Virus record (IMG/VR): IMGVR_UViG_3300042905_004368
Coordinates: 1 to 30,336 of that record
DNA length: 30,336 bases
Strand: one strand, 5' to 3'
From: a virus
Below the pieces are notes generated by a model. The model saw only the letters and a list, made by a program, of their open reading frames with translations, did not search any database and was not told the DNA's origin. A program made the position numbers and the translations under genes. Shown one piece after another: positions 8,507-14,565 of the stretch. Every line of letters starts with the position of its first letter. The stretch's first letter is position 1.

Positions 8507-8737
8507 ATGAAGCGGAACGATATGCGAGAGATTGAGAAGAACGACACTTTCTACTGTCTTCGTGAAAATGGTCACGAGTATATGGGCAGTGTGGTCAAGG
8601 TGAGCATCCACAATCGGGAGACTATGGTAACGATCTACTTAGGGGTGGACGAGGATGATCGCCCACAGTATCGGGCAATCTATCCTTGCGATTGTGTCGA
8701 GTGGAGTGCCGAAACTCCGGAACCCGTATACGGGTAA
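8507..8737 (+). CDS. Hypothetical 76-aa protein
   Basis: Small mixed-charge protein with likely beta strands (CLRENGHEYMGSVVKVSIHN, MVTIYLGV) and no domain I recognise. I chose the ATG at 8507 because GGAG lies eight bases upstream; an upstream TTG (8486) is open but has no ribosome site and falls inside the promoter leader. It is first after the CCGATA promoter at 8435. Confidence 0.6.
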   Translation: MKRNDMREIEKNDTFYCLRENGHEYMGSVVKVSIHNRETMVTIYLGVDEDDRPQYRAIYPCDCVEWSAETPEPVYG

Positions 8738-8810
8738 AGGGTAGTAGACTGGCGTTTTTTGGGGTCCTTTGAATCCTCCCCCTATGGGGGGTCAACCAGC
8801 GGAGATTATC

Positions 8811-9245
8811 ATGGGCCGTATCACCAACGAACTTTTGGGTATGGTAAAGGTGCGGGACAATGGACGATGCCGGGCTTGTGGAATTGGTGATTTTGACGCG
8901 TTGCAAGCCGATCACATTGTACCCGCTAGTTTAGGGGGTTTGGATAGACTGGACAATCTGCAGGCCCTTTGCTTTGTATGCAATGTCAGGAAGGGTAACG
9001 TGAACGTGGGGGAATTGCCGATTCTTCCCCCCGTAGAGGGGTTTGGCGATTTTAGGGAAGTTATGGTACGTAGGCAGAATTTCGTAGAATTAGTGAAAAG
9101 CAAACGAGCATCTAGCATACAGTCTGCCATTCTGGAAGCCAAGCGTATGAGGGCCGATGGTGTGGCAGGATTCAAAATTCGCCGGGCCATGGCAAAAATG
9201 GTAGACAGCCGACATATTGAACGTATACTGATGGAAAGCCGATAG
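8811..9245 (+). CDS. HNH endonuclease domain protein (144 aa)
   Basis: Zinc-knuckle HNH motif: CRAC at 20-23, QADHIVP at 32-38, DNLQALCFVC at 48-57 and N58/K61. The C-terminal half is basic and helical and probably binds DNA. Start at 8811 with GGAG six bases upstream; the earlier in-frame ATG at 8769 lies in a C5/G5 palindrome and lacks a ribosome site. Another palindrome (9027-9041) is inside the gene and is translated as PPVEG in frame. It could be a free-standing (homing-like) nuclease or a phage restriction-type nuclease; nothing here identifies its target. Confidence 0.8.
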   Translation: MGRITNELLGMVKVRDNGRCRACGIGDFDALQADHIVPASLGGLDRLDNLQALCFVCNVRKGNVNVGELPILPPVEGFGDFREVMVRRQNFVELVKSKRASSIQSAILEAKRMRADGVAGFKIRRAMAKMVDSRHIERILMESR

Positions 9246-9301
9246 ACTGGACGATATGCGGGTCTTTAGGGTACGATTACACTAGAAAAAGGATAGAGAA
9301 A

Positions 9302-9544
9302 ATGGAAAATCTGAATTACGATCTGGTTTCTGATTGCTGTGGTGCTGGTTGTGCTTTTGAGATCGGTGAGGGTAGTGACAGAATTGGGATTTGCATGGAT
9401 TGCAAGGAATGGTGTGGTGTGGTGGAAGATATTCCGGAAGATGAGGCTATAGTAAAGGCGTTGCAAGATAATGCCATGACGATGGAAGAATACAATGATC
9501 TTCCCGACTATATTCCGGGCTTTGACGATGGAGAGGCCATCTAA
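9302..9544 (+). CDS. Small Cys-rich zinc-ribbon-like protein
   Basis: 80 residues. SDCCGAGC early and GICMDCKEWCG in the middle give six cysteines in pairs, a likely zinc ribbon, followed by a strongly acidic tail. AGGA lies about ten bases before the ATG. A TAGACTGGACG sequence follows the previous stop (9243) and this gene's stop (9547) and may serve as a weak -35. No function known. Confidence 0.65.
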   Translation: MENLNYDLVSDCCGAGCAFEIGEGSDRIGICMDCKEWCGVVEDIPEDEAIVKALQDNAMTMEEYNDLPDYIPGFDDGEAI

Positions 9545-9605
9545 CCTATAGACTGGACGTTTCGCGGTTACTTTACATTCTCATTACACTATAAAGGGTT
9601 ATAAC

Positions 9606-9797
9606 ATGGTCAGTAGCACAATCCAACTTCTCGCACAGCGTCACAATCTGACAGTCGATGCCCGATGGACAGGATACTGTCGGGAATGGACAGTCAAGGA
9701 TAGTGACGGCGTTCAATTGTTAAAGACTACCGATTACGATAGTCTGATCGAGAGGCTGGAAAGTGGTCGAGGGTTGAGGCTTGGACAAGCCTACTAG
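9606..9797 (+). CDS. Hypothetical 63-aa protein
   Basis: Begins MVSSTIQLLAQRHNLTVDAR with an AAAGGG ribosome site 7-8 bases upstream. Contains WTGYCREWTVKDSDG, which looks like a short beta hairpin. No recognised family. Confidence 0.55.
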   Translation: MVSSTIQLLAQRHNLTVDARWTGYCREWTVKDSDGVQLLKTTDYDSLIERLESGRGLRLGQAY

Positions 9798-9804
9798 ACC
9801 GGGC

Positions 9805-9834
9805 TTGACACGGGTACTTTGAGTTTGGTACAAT
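9805..9834 (+). promoter_or_regulatory. Sigma-70-type promoter without CCGATA
   Basis: TTGACA (9805-9810), an 18-base spacer and TACAAT (9829-9834), 34 bases before the next ATG. It has no CCGATA box, unlike most promoters to its right. Confidence 0.7.
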
Positions 9835-9867
9835 CCATACGTTCAATCAATCACAAGGAATAAACAA

Positions 9868-10188
9868 ATGAAGTCTGCTATCCTGTCTGATTTTCGTCGC
9901 AGCATCCTCGCTCATTTCGAGGGTATCGCTATCGTTCACCAACCCTCCCTCGCTGAGGGGGTATACGGCCCCATTCATAGTGAAAAAGTTTTCAAATTCA
10001 ATCGCAAGGCTTTGCGATCAGTTGGCAAGCGTAAAGTTGAGAAGGTTGACCCCCGCATGGTAGGGGGTGAGGATACGATGATACTGCCCGTGGGAAAGCC
10101 GGGTAGTCGTGAACGTGTCGAGGCGTTGGCCGCTCAATATGCAGCAGCAGCAGGGGAGGAAATATCCCCCTTCGGGTGGGAGGGGTGA
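9868..10188 (+). CDS. Hypothetical 106-aa protein with embedded G/C palindromes
   Basis: Basic N-terminal half (SDFRRSILAHFEG, KFNRKALRSVGKRK), no recognised domain. AAGGA nine bases before ATG. C/G palindromes fall inside the gene at about 9943-9959 and 10050-10067, encoding PSLAEG and DPRMVGG in frame, and the C-terminus SPFGWEG lies in a third. The protein therefore tolerates or has been shaped by these elements. Confidence 0.6.
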   Translation: MKSAILSDFRRSILAHFEGIAIVHQPSLAEGVYGPIHSEKVFKFNRKALRSVGKRKVEKVDPRMVGGEDTMILPVGKPGSRERVEALAAQYAAAAGEEISPFGWEG

Positions 10189-10380
10189 TAGTCCCCCACT
10201 AAGTAGGGGCAGCACGCCTACCCCTCGCAATGGGGGGTGGGTGTACGCCTGTATACTACTGTACAAGTGTATACTACCCCCACTAGGTTGGGTGAGTGTA
10301 CGCCTGTGCATCCCCGCTATAGGGGGGATGTCTCAGCCGATCCTATCGGCTTACAATAATGACAGTCAGCCAGCGAGTTT
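10189..10380. repeat. Intergenic G/C palindromes and GTGTACGCCTGT repeats
   Basis: No gene. Contains several C4-5...G3-6 palindromes (about 10194, 10220, 10276, 10311), two copies of a GGGTGRGTGTACGCCTGT sequence (about 10236 and 10290) and a CCGATcctATCGG hairpin (about 10338). It continues the palindrome-rich style of 8185-8281. Confidence 0.65.
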
Positions 10381-10464
10381 AACGTAAACCCTTATAGCAT
10401 AAGGACTTAGGACAAATTCGCGGCCGCAAAATCGTCGTAAGTGCTTACGCTGCAACGACTTACG
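10381..10464. repeat. Double-hairpin NotI module, copy 1
   Basis: Left hairpin: CCTTAT pairs with ATAAGG inside an outer TAA/TTA pair. The linker contains GCGGCCGC (10420-10427). Right hairpin: CGTAAGT (10436-10442) pairs with ACTTACG (10458-10464). The module stands between the end of the previous gene block and the promoter at 10538. Confidence 0.85.
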
Positions 10465-10537
10465 TTCAATGCCTAAAGCAAACGCTGTGCCAAAGATTTT
10501 TTTTTGTTTGGCATGAAATTATATTTGAAAAATTCGC

Positions 10538-10572
10538 TTGCAACCTAAAGATCGGTCTGTATAATGCCGATA
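10538..10572 (+). promoter_or_regulatory. Promoter with CCGATA box one base after the -10
   Basis: TTGCAA (10538-10543), a 16-base spacer, TATAAT (10560-10565), then G and CCGATA (10567-10572). The TTGCAACCTAAAG stretch is identical to the promoter at 8435. An inverted TGCCAAA/TTTGGCA pair lies upstream at about 10489-10513. ATCGG in the spacer is a possible reverse-orientation half box. Confidence 0.75.
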
Positions 10573-10592
10573 TAATCACAACGGAGGAAACG

Positions 10593-10787
10593 ATGAACGA
10601 GATGTTGATTCTGGAAAGCCTGAACGATTGCAAAACCCGAAACGATGTTGAGAATCTGTGGACTGCCACCTATCTTCAATACCGCGACGAGGCTTGGAAG
10701 GTATGGCAGAAGTTTGAGGATCAACGCGGCAAGGTGCTGCCGTCGCCCAACAATTTCAGCCCAACATATACGGGGTCGTGGGACTGA
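10593..10787 (+). CDS. Hypothetical 64-aa protein
   Basis: GGAGGAAACG gives a strong ribosome site. Largely helical (LNDCKTRNDVENLWTATYLQ) with a Pro/Ser-rich tail; no known family. Single-gene unit bounded by the promoter at 10538 and the hairpin element at 10796. Confidence 0.6.
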   Translation: MNEMLILESLNDCKTRNDVENLWTATYLQYRDEAWKVWQKFEDQRGKVLPSPNNFSPTYTGSWD

Positions 10788-10795
10788 CTGTTCCA

Positions 10796-10834
10796 CCTAA
10801 CCCTTCGGGTTTGGCTGGTGTGGCTGTAGTCAGC
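10796..10834 (+). repeat. CCTAAYCC/GTAGTCAGCG element, copy a
   Basis: AACCC-TTC-GGGTT hairpin followed by GTGGCTGTAGTCAGCG. Compared with copy b (AATCC-TTC-GGATT) the stem shows a compensatory T-A to C-G change, which supports RNA pairing. It lies eight bases after a stop codon and nine bases before the next -35. Confidence 0.75.
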
Positions 10835-10842
10835 GAAAAGCG

Positions 10843-10878
10843 TTTGACTTTTAAAGTTTGGCCTGTAGAATACCGATA
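10843..10878 (+). promoter_or_regulatory. Promoter with CCGATA box one base after the -10
   Basis: TTGACT (10843-10848), a 17-base spacer, TAGAAT (10866-10871), one base, CCGATA (10873-10878). Drives the 102-aa gene. Confidence 0.75.
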
Positions 10879-10895
10879 ACACTAGGGAGAAGAAA

Positions 10896-11204
10896 ATGAC
10901 TCACGCCGAAGCGGTTACTATGGTTCGTGGCAAGCGTAACAAGGATAGTCGAAAGATTGGCAACAATACCTACGCTGAAATTCTACATGATAATACTGTG
11001 GCAATTAAGTTGCATGGTACCTATGTGGTAAAGATTAATAGTAATGGTACGTATACCCTTAATAGTGGTGGTTGGCAGACTGTGACCACGAAGGATAGAA
11101 TCAACCAGTATAGCCCGGTGAGAGTTTACCAGCGGGATTTTACATGGTATGTTAAAATTAACGGTAAAGAGTATCCGTTTATGGATGGTATGGTGGTTTC
11201 ATAA
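10896..11204 (+). CDS. Conserved phage-type hypothetical protein (102 aa)
   Basis: Beta-rich protein: NNTYAEILHDNTVAIKLHGT, VVKINSNGTYTLNSGGW, TVTTKDRINQY, then WYVKINGKEYPF. The order 'NTYA...LHGT.VV.I...GTYTLNSGGW.T.TTK.RIN' is one I recognise as recurring in phage and bacterial hypotheticals, but no function is established. GGGAG ribosome site eight bases before the ATG. Confidence 0.7.
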   Translation: MTHAEAVTMVRGKRNKDSRKIGNNTYAEILHDNTVAIKLHGTYVVKINSNGTYTLNSGGWQTVTTKDRINQYSPVRVYQRDFTWYVKINGKEYPFMDGMVVS

Positions 11205-11221
11205 TAAAAAGGAGTCCACGG

Positions 11222-11341
11222 ATGGATTTGTTCGAACCATATAGTTTAGTTTTTGGTATTATTGTGGGTGTAACAGCGTGTTATGCCTTGAGTGATTTAG
11301 TTTTTCCAAAGGATTCGGAAAATGAATCTGACGATATTTGA
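11222..11341 (+). CDS. Small membrane protein (39 aa)
   Basis: Starts MDLFEPYSLVFGIIVGVTAC; residues ~8-27 form one hydrophobic segment and the C-terminus is acidic. AAAAAGGAG lies seven bases before the ATG and the gene is 17 bases after the previous stop, so it is probably co-transcribed. Function unknown. Confidence 0.6.
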   Translation: MDLFEPYSLVFGIIVGVTACYALSDLVFPKDSENESDDI

Positions 11342-11405
11342 AGGAATTACACTATTCTGCACGTTTATAGTGGGGTGCATCACGGCCTGGATTGTTAATA
11401 CTTGA
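11322..11405 (+). CDS. Tiny membrane peptide (27 aa)
   Basis: Overlaps the previous gene in another frame, with AGGA nine bases upstream. MNLTIFEGITLFCTFIVGC and a short tail form essentially one membrane helix. The stop is at the edge of the next double-hairpin module. Small overlapping membrane peptides can be lysis or membrane-modifying proteins, but there is no direct evidence. Confidence 0.45.
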   Translation: MNLTIFEGITLFCTFIVGCITAWIVNT

Positions 11406-11488
11406 CGCAAAGCCTTGCCTCGTAAGAACTTACGACAAGGCCGCGGCCGCGAAATCGACGTAAGTGCTTACGGGACAACGGTTTACGA
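11405..11488. repeat. Double-hairpin NotI module, copy 2
   Basis: Left: GCCTTG pairs with CAAGGC around an inner CGTAAG/CTTACG palindrome. Linker GCGGCCGC at 11443-11450. Right: CGTAAGT (11459-11465) faces GTTTACG, pairing with two G-U wobbles. ACTTACG of the left hairpin can also pair perfectly with CGTAAGT of the right one. Confidence 0.85.
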
Positions 11489-11571
11489 TCTATCGCCACA
11501 GCAAACGGTGTGCCGCAAAAATTTTTGTGGTTTGGCATGGAATTATTTTTCAAAAAATCCAAAGATTTTGC

Positions 11572-11599
11572 TTGCGTTGGCCGATAATTATGGTATCCT
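11572..11599 (+). promoter_or_regulatory. Promoter with CCGATA in the spacer
   Basis: TTGCGT (11572-11577), 16-base spacer containing CCGATA (11581-11586), TATCCT (11594-11599). Upstream lie AGCAAACGGTGTGCC (11500) and GTTTGGCATG (11530). Confidence 0.65.
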
Positions 11600-11629
11600 A
11601 AGCGTATCACCCCAACGGAGAAAGCAAAG

Positions 11630-11806
11630 ATGAGCCTTGATGAAATCAACGATATTCTGGCCTGCATGCGTGACGATGGTATGGTCGAGCCGATTGATGA
11701 GAACGACATTCACCCTCTGGAGTTTGCTGACGTTACGGGTACTTTTGATGAAATGTATCCTGAGCCGATGGTTGACGATAACGGTATCCTCTGGTACACT
11801 CACTAA
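11630..11806 (+). CDS. Acidic hypothetical protein (58 aa)
   Basis: Begins MSLDEINDILACMRDDGMVE; rich in D and E, no basic patches, ends WYTH. CGGAG ribosome site 11 bases upstream. First of three adjacent small acidic or polar genes driven by the promoter at 11572. Confidence 0.6.
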   Translation: MSLDEINDILACMRDDGMVEPIDENDIHPLEFADVTGTFDEMYPEPMVDDNGILWYTH

Positions 11807-11818
11807 AAAGGAAAAGTC

Positions 11819-12076
11819 ATGAGTCACCCCGATCCCTTGTTCGATCCCGATAACGCTATGGAGGATGATATGAATTACGATGACCACAATGATTTTTGGG
11901 GTTTGCCGGAAAACGAGCTGGATGAAATCCGTGATCAAATGAATGAAGATGAAGGTTATGATGATGATGACTATGATGACAGTATGGATGGCGACCATGA
12001 TTCCGCGATGGAGTCAGCAGGCTGGGGAACCGATGAGGATTACGGTTATTTTGGCGACTACGGGGAGGATTACTAA
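11819..12076 (+). CDS. Very acidic hypothetical protein (85 aa)
   Basis: Composition is dominated by D, E, Y and G (EDEGYDDDDYDDSMDGDHD). Such proteins can mimic nucleic acid, but there is no fold evidence. AAAAGGAAAAG ribosome site. The stop overlaps the next start (TAATG). Confidence 0.6.
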   Translation: MSHPDPLFDPDNAMEDDMNYDDHNDFWGLPENELDEIRDQMNEDEGYDDDDYDDSMDGDHDSAMESAGWGTDEDYGYFGDYGEDY

Positions 12077-12246
12077 TGGACAGTTATAGTCAGCGATTAG
12101 AAGCGGCTTATAAGGCTTATTTGGATGCTGTGGAGGATATTAGTCAGCCGTATTCTGAAGTCAGTCGGCTTCGATCTGAATATGAACAATTGTGGTGGGA
12201 AACGGAAATTATTCCAAAGGTCAGTGTTGACAAGTGCCGATCATAG
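12076..12246 (+). CDS. Hypothetical helical protein (56 aa)
   Basis: MDSYSQRLEAAYKAYLDAVE followed by more amphipathic helix. Starts in a TAATG overlap, preceded by GGGGAGGA. Its last codons carry the next promoter (12227-12254), so this 3' end is under dual constraint. Confidence 0.55.
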   Translation: MDSYSQRLEAAYKAYLDAVEDISQPYSEVSRLRSEYEQLWWETEIIPKVSVDKCRS

Positions 12247-12254
12247 TGTAGACT
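12227..12254 (+). promoter_or_regulatory. Promoter with CCGAT box in the spacer
   Basis: TTGACA (12227-12232), 16-base spacer with CCGATC (12237-12242), TAGACT (12249-12254). Drives the 135-aa membrane protein gene. Confidence 0.7.
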
Positions 12255-12288
12255 AGGCGTATTAAGGTTAACTAACAGAAAGGTTTTT

Positions 12289-12696
12289 ATGAACGATGCG
12301 TTTATTGTTGGTGGTATTTTTGCGATTGTTACTGGTTGTCTTCTGGGTTTTGCTGGTTTTCATGTTTTTTCAGGTGTGCGTGATAGTCTGACGAATGCTA
12401 GGGTTGGTGGTGTTTACAATTTTGTATACCATCAGCCATTGCATGGTGAGCCTGAGCGTTACATGGCAAGGGTGCTGGAAGTTCATCGGTTGTCGGATGA
12501 AAGTATCCGCCGACTGAATAGCCAAAGTCGCTATCGTAGGTATGATGATAACTTTCAGCGTACTACTCACCTTGTAACTGCACAAACTCCCGATGGTAAG
12601 ATTCGCAACTTTTACGCTGAACGTACCACGAATGTGCGTCGCCCCCTCCTTGGTGGGGTAGCGTTTAAGACGGGATTGGCATCGTTTCTCTGCTGA
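12289..12696 (+). CDS. Membrane-anchored conserved phage hypothetical (135 aa)
   Basis: Residues ~5-28 (FIVGGIFAIVTGCLLGFAGF) form a signal-anchor helix. The remaining soluble part has beta-strand-like segments (VGGVYNFVYHQPLHGEPERY, THLVTAQTPDGKIRNFYAER) ending NVRRPLLGGVAF. The combination 'GEPERY..RV...RLNS.SRYRR...F.RT.HLVT..T.DGK.RNFYAER..N.RRPLLGG' is known to me from phage hypotheticals of unknown role. Start ATG has AAAGG upstream. Confidence 0.7.
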   Translation: MNDAFIVGGIFAIVTGCLLGFAGFHVFSGVRDSLTNARVGGVYNFVYHQPLHGEPERYMARVLEVHRLSDESIRRLNSQSRYRRYDDNFQRTTHLVTAQTPDGKIRNFYAERTTNVRRPLLGGVAFKTGLASFLC

Positions 12697-12710
12697 TCGT
12701 GGCAGTCGCT

Positions 12711-12792
12711 CTAAGTCTTTGCCAGCCAAGGACTTAGGGCGAGGCCGCGGCCGCGAAATCATCGTAAGTGCTTACTGGCTAAGACTTTACAA
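12711..12792. repeat. Double-hairpin NotI module, copy 3
   Basis: Left hairpin is an 11-bp stem: CTAAGTCTTTG (12711-12721) with CAAGGACTTAG, one G-U, loop CCAGC. Linker GCGGCCGC at 12747-12754. Right: GTAA/TTAC outer and CTTA/TAAG inner pairs around CTGGC. Begins 14 bases after a stop, ends 28 before a -35. Confidence 0.85.
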
Positions 12793-12819
12793 CAAACTAA
12801 ATTTGATCAAGAAATTTGG

Positions 12820-12847
12820 TTGACAAACCGATTATGTTCTGTAGACT
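12820..12847 (+). promoter_or_regulatory. Promoter with CCGATT box, leaderless output
   Basis: TTGACA (12820-12825), 16-base spacer with CCGATT (12828-12833), TAGACT (12842-12847). The next ATG begins at 12854, at the expected transcription start. Confidence 0.7.
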
Positions 12848-12853
12848 CACACT

Positions 12854-13330
12854 ATGTTTACCACAAAAAATCTTGATCGTGTGCTGAATGAAGTTCGTGG
12901 ACTTCATAACAAATCTATCTTCTCTCCCAAGAAAAGCATTTTGGCCTATCGACTCTCCAAGATGAGTAGCCAGTATAGGGGTAATGCTATTGAGCGTATG
13001 ATTAGAGACTATTATAAGAGTACTGGTAAGATTGTTTCCTATATTGGTGGTAGTGCATCATTTGATATGATGGTGAATGGTCGCAAGGTAGAAGTAAAAT
13101 CTGCTTTGGCTCGCGTTGGTGTGGTGGGTGGTGTGGTAAAATATAGTTATAAGTTTCAACATATTTGCCCAAATAATTTTCACAAATTGGTTTTAGTATT
13201 TGTATCTCCGGAGGGATTGAGTGTTAGGGTGATGGATAGCCGAACTGCGGCCAAGTATCTTGGCTCCAAACGTGCCCACAGGAATCTTTATGTGGGAAAA
13301 CGGATTGTGGGTAAAGTTTTGGCCGCTTGA
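12854..13330 (+). CDS. PD-(D/E)XK nuclease-like protein (158 aa)
   Basis: Residues 43-52 (GNAIERMIRD) give the conserved first-helix Glu. Residues 71-82 supply D71 and the E80-V-K82 triad on adjacent strands (FDMMVNGRKVEVKSAL), then KYSYKFQH. This is the pattern of the restriction-endonuclease/Holliday-resolvase superfamily, so a metal-dependent DNA nuclease is likely. Basic C-terminus RAHRNLYVGKRIVGK. There is no Shine-Dalgarno and the ATG lies six bases after the -10, so translation is probably from a leaderless transcript. The stop overlaps the next promoter. Whether it is a resolvase, a repair enzyme or an anti-host nuclease cannot be told. Confidence 0.7.
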   Translation: MFTTKNLDRVLNEVRGLHNKSIFSPKKSILAYRLSKMSSQYRGNAIERMIRDYYKSTGKIVSYIGGSASFDMMVNGRKVEVKSALARVGVVGGVVKYSYKFQHICPNNFHKLVLVFVSPEGLSVRVMDSRTAAKYLGSKRAHRNLYVGKRIVGKVLAA

Positions 13331-13354
13331 CAACCGATAAACATAGTGTACAAT
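13327..13354 (+). promoter_or_regulatory. Promoter of the structured RNA, CCGATA in the spacer
   Basis: TTGACA (13327-13332), 16-base spacer with CCGATA (13334-13339), TACAAT (13349-13354). An ATG at 13353 opens a 33-codon frame but overlaps the -10, so it would not be on the transcript. Confidence 0.75.
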
Positions 13355-13360
13355 GATTGA

Positions 13361-13768
13361 AGAACAAGTAAACGCTTGTTGGTTGTGTCGGGCCGAGCAG
13401 CCGGTAAAAACGGTAGTTGATGTCCTAGGAAACGTCTTCTACAATCGGTCCTAACGATACAATATGCGTGGGTCAAGCCGGACTAGATGGGATAACCTGC
13501 TCGATAAACCCTTACCAGCGATTGCTGTTTGGGTTGCCTAACGGGGTTATACGTTGGGATAGAGTACCAATCTATGGGGGATCGCGTCCTCACCACGACC
13601 AATACAACCAGTAACCGCTTGAATAGCAAGGTGATGAAATACTGATCATATTTCTAGGGACCAATGTCGTGGGCGGTTTCCACTAGTTTTTACCTGGCCC
13701 AAGGGTTAATAATATCGGGTACTAGATTGGATTATAGAATCGGGGCGTAAAAGATTCGCTGGTTTTTT
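13361..13768 (+). ncRNA. Candidate structured non-coding RNA, about 400 nt
   Basis: About 410 bases with its own CCGATA promoter and no credible gene. It can fold extensively. AACAAG (13363) pairs with CTTGTT (13375). AACCC (13507)/GGGTT (13531) encloses CAGC/GCTG. ATAGA (13559) pairs with TCTAT (13571). CAGTA (13609)/TACTG (13640) encloses CTTG/CAAG, and that domain is enclosed by a perfect seven-base long-range pair CCACGAC (13593)/GTCGTGG (13666). GGTCC (13447) can pair with GGACC (13658). The 3' end has a GAATC/GATTC hairpin and a TTTTTT tract (13763-13768). I do not recognise RNase P, tmRNA, SRP or group I intron landmarks. A long leader for the 38-aa gene is unlikely because that gene has its own promoter. 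Confidence 0.65.
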
Positions 13769-13772
13769 CTTA

Positions 13773-13800
13773 TTGACTTACCGATAAAGGATGGTATAAT
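13773..13800 (+). promoter_or_regulatory. Promoter with CCGATA in the spacer
   Basis: TTGACT (13773-13778), 16-base spacer with CCGATA (13781-13786), TATAAT (13795-13800). Starts the six-gene string 13820-15075. Confidence 0.8.
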
Positions 13801-13819
13801 GGTAGAAAAGAAAGGGATT

Positions 13820-13936
13820 ATGAGAATCTTTCGTAAAATCATTCTGTTCTTGCCGTCTTTGACCATGTTCTTTCTGGCATACTTTACGTTTATTTGTGAT
13901 CATGAGGCTACTAAATTTACTTTTAGGTGGAAATAA
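13820..13936 (+). CDS. Small membrane protein (38 aa)
   Basis: MRIFRKIILFLPSLTMFFLA: basic N-terminus then one membrane helix to about residue 28, short polar tail. AAAGGG ribosome site; the stop shares one base with the next ATG. Function unknown. Confidence 0.6.
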   Translation: MRIFRKIILFLPSLTMFFLAYFTFICDHEATKFTFRWK

Positions 13937-14163
13937 TGACCGTTAACGAACTTATTGAGCAGTTGCAAACCTATCCCGGCGATATGAGGGTATTGACTCT
14001 TGGGTATGAGGGCGGGTATAATGATACTCAACTCAAGACCGAAGAGATTGTGTTCAACTTCTCACAGAATGACGCTTGGTATTATGGTCCACATGAGAGT
14101 GTGAAGTATACGGATGGTGATAGTGGCACAGAGTGTTTGATCGTTACGAGGGCTAAATCATGA
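13936..14163 (+). CDS. Conserved phage hypothetical (75 aa), EGGY type
   Basis: MTVNELIEQLQTYPGDMRVL followed by GYEGGYND. 'ELI..L...P.D..V...GYEGGY.D' is a recurrent motif in small phage and bacterial proteins of unknown role. I chose the ATG in the TAATG overlap, preceded by AGGTGG, over the GTG nine bases earlier. The stop forms ATGA with the next gene. Confidence 0.7.
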   Translation: MTVNELIEQLQTYPGDMRVLTLGYEGGYNDTQLKTEEIVFNFSQNDAWYYGPHESVKYTDGDSGTECLIVTRAKS

Positions 14164-14366
14164 AGTGGAATTATGGCAATCCTATCACTGATGGACCGTA
14201 TTTGTGTGCTGTTAAAGGTTGTAGTTATCCACTATTGCTATATTGGCAAACCAGTTTAACAACTTCTTATTGGTCAGATAATACTAATACTTGGACTTAT
14301 CCTCAGAAATATGATGTTATCTATTATATGAATCTTAATGATATTCCTATGCCAGAGAGTTGGTAG
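14160..14366 (+). CDS. DUF551-like hypothetical (68 aa)
   Basis: WNYGNPITDGPYLCAVKG, a middle with conserved Trp/Tyr, and the ending YYMNLNDIPMPE, which resembles the 'THWMPLPEPP' end of DUF551-type proteins. Those are common in phages, with function unknown. GAGGG precedes the overlapping ATGA start. The family call is tentative. Confidence 0.55.
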   Translation: MKWNYGNPITDGPYLCAVKGCSYPLLLYWQTSLTTSYWSDNTNTWTYPQKYDVIYYMNLNDIPMPESW

Positions 14367-14373
14367 AGATTTA

Positions 14374-14565
14374 ATGAATAAATTACCCGATATTGATTGG
14401 GAACCATGGTTTAAATATGAACCACCCCTATTGCAATTACCACCGTTTGTGTTAATATCACCAGACGGCATCACTATTGTGCCAGAGCCAAGTGTATTGT
14501 ATGGTTTAATTTTTGTGATTGGATTATTCTTTCTGTATAAGAGATATAATAATGGAATGGAATAA
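14374..14565 (+). CDS. Small tail-anchored membrane protein (63 aa)
   Basis: N-terminal half is Pro/Trp-rich and polar; residues ~40-57 (VLYGLIFVIGLFFLYKRY) form a C-terminal membrane helix with a positive end. ATG at 14374 has AGAG upstream. The 3' end overlaps the next gene by 14 bases. Confidence 0.6.
   Translation: MNKLPDIDWEPWFKYEPPLLQLPPFVLISPDGITIVPEPSVLYGLIFVIGLFFLYKRYNNGME

Noticed and set aside
13353-13454. 33-codon frame MIEEQVNACWLCRAEQ
   Set aside because: Its ATG overlaps the -10 of the promoter, so it would not be transcribed from there, and there is no ribosome site. The CxxC may be chance; it was kept as part of the RNA candidate.
13361-13768. Group I intron, RNase P or tmRNA
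   Set aside because: A GGACTAGATGG stretch recalls the group I R element, but no matching S/P7 partner (TAGTC) is present. No RNase P or tmRNA core sequences are seen.
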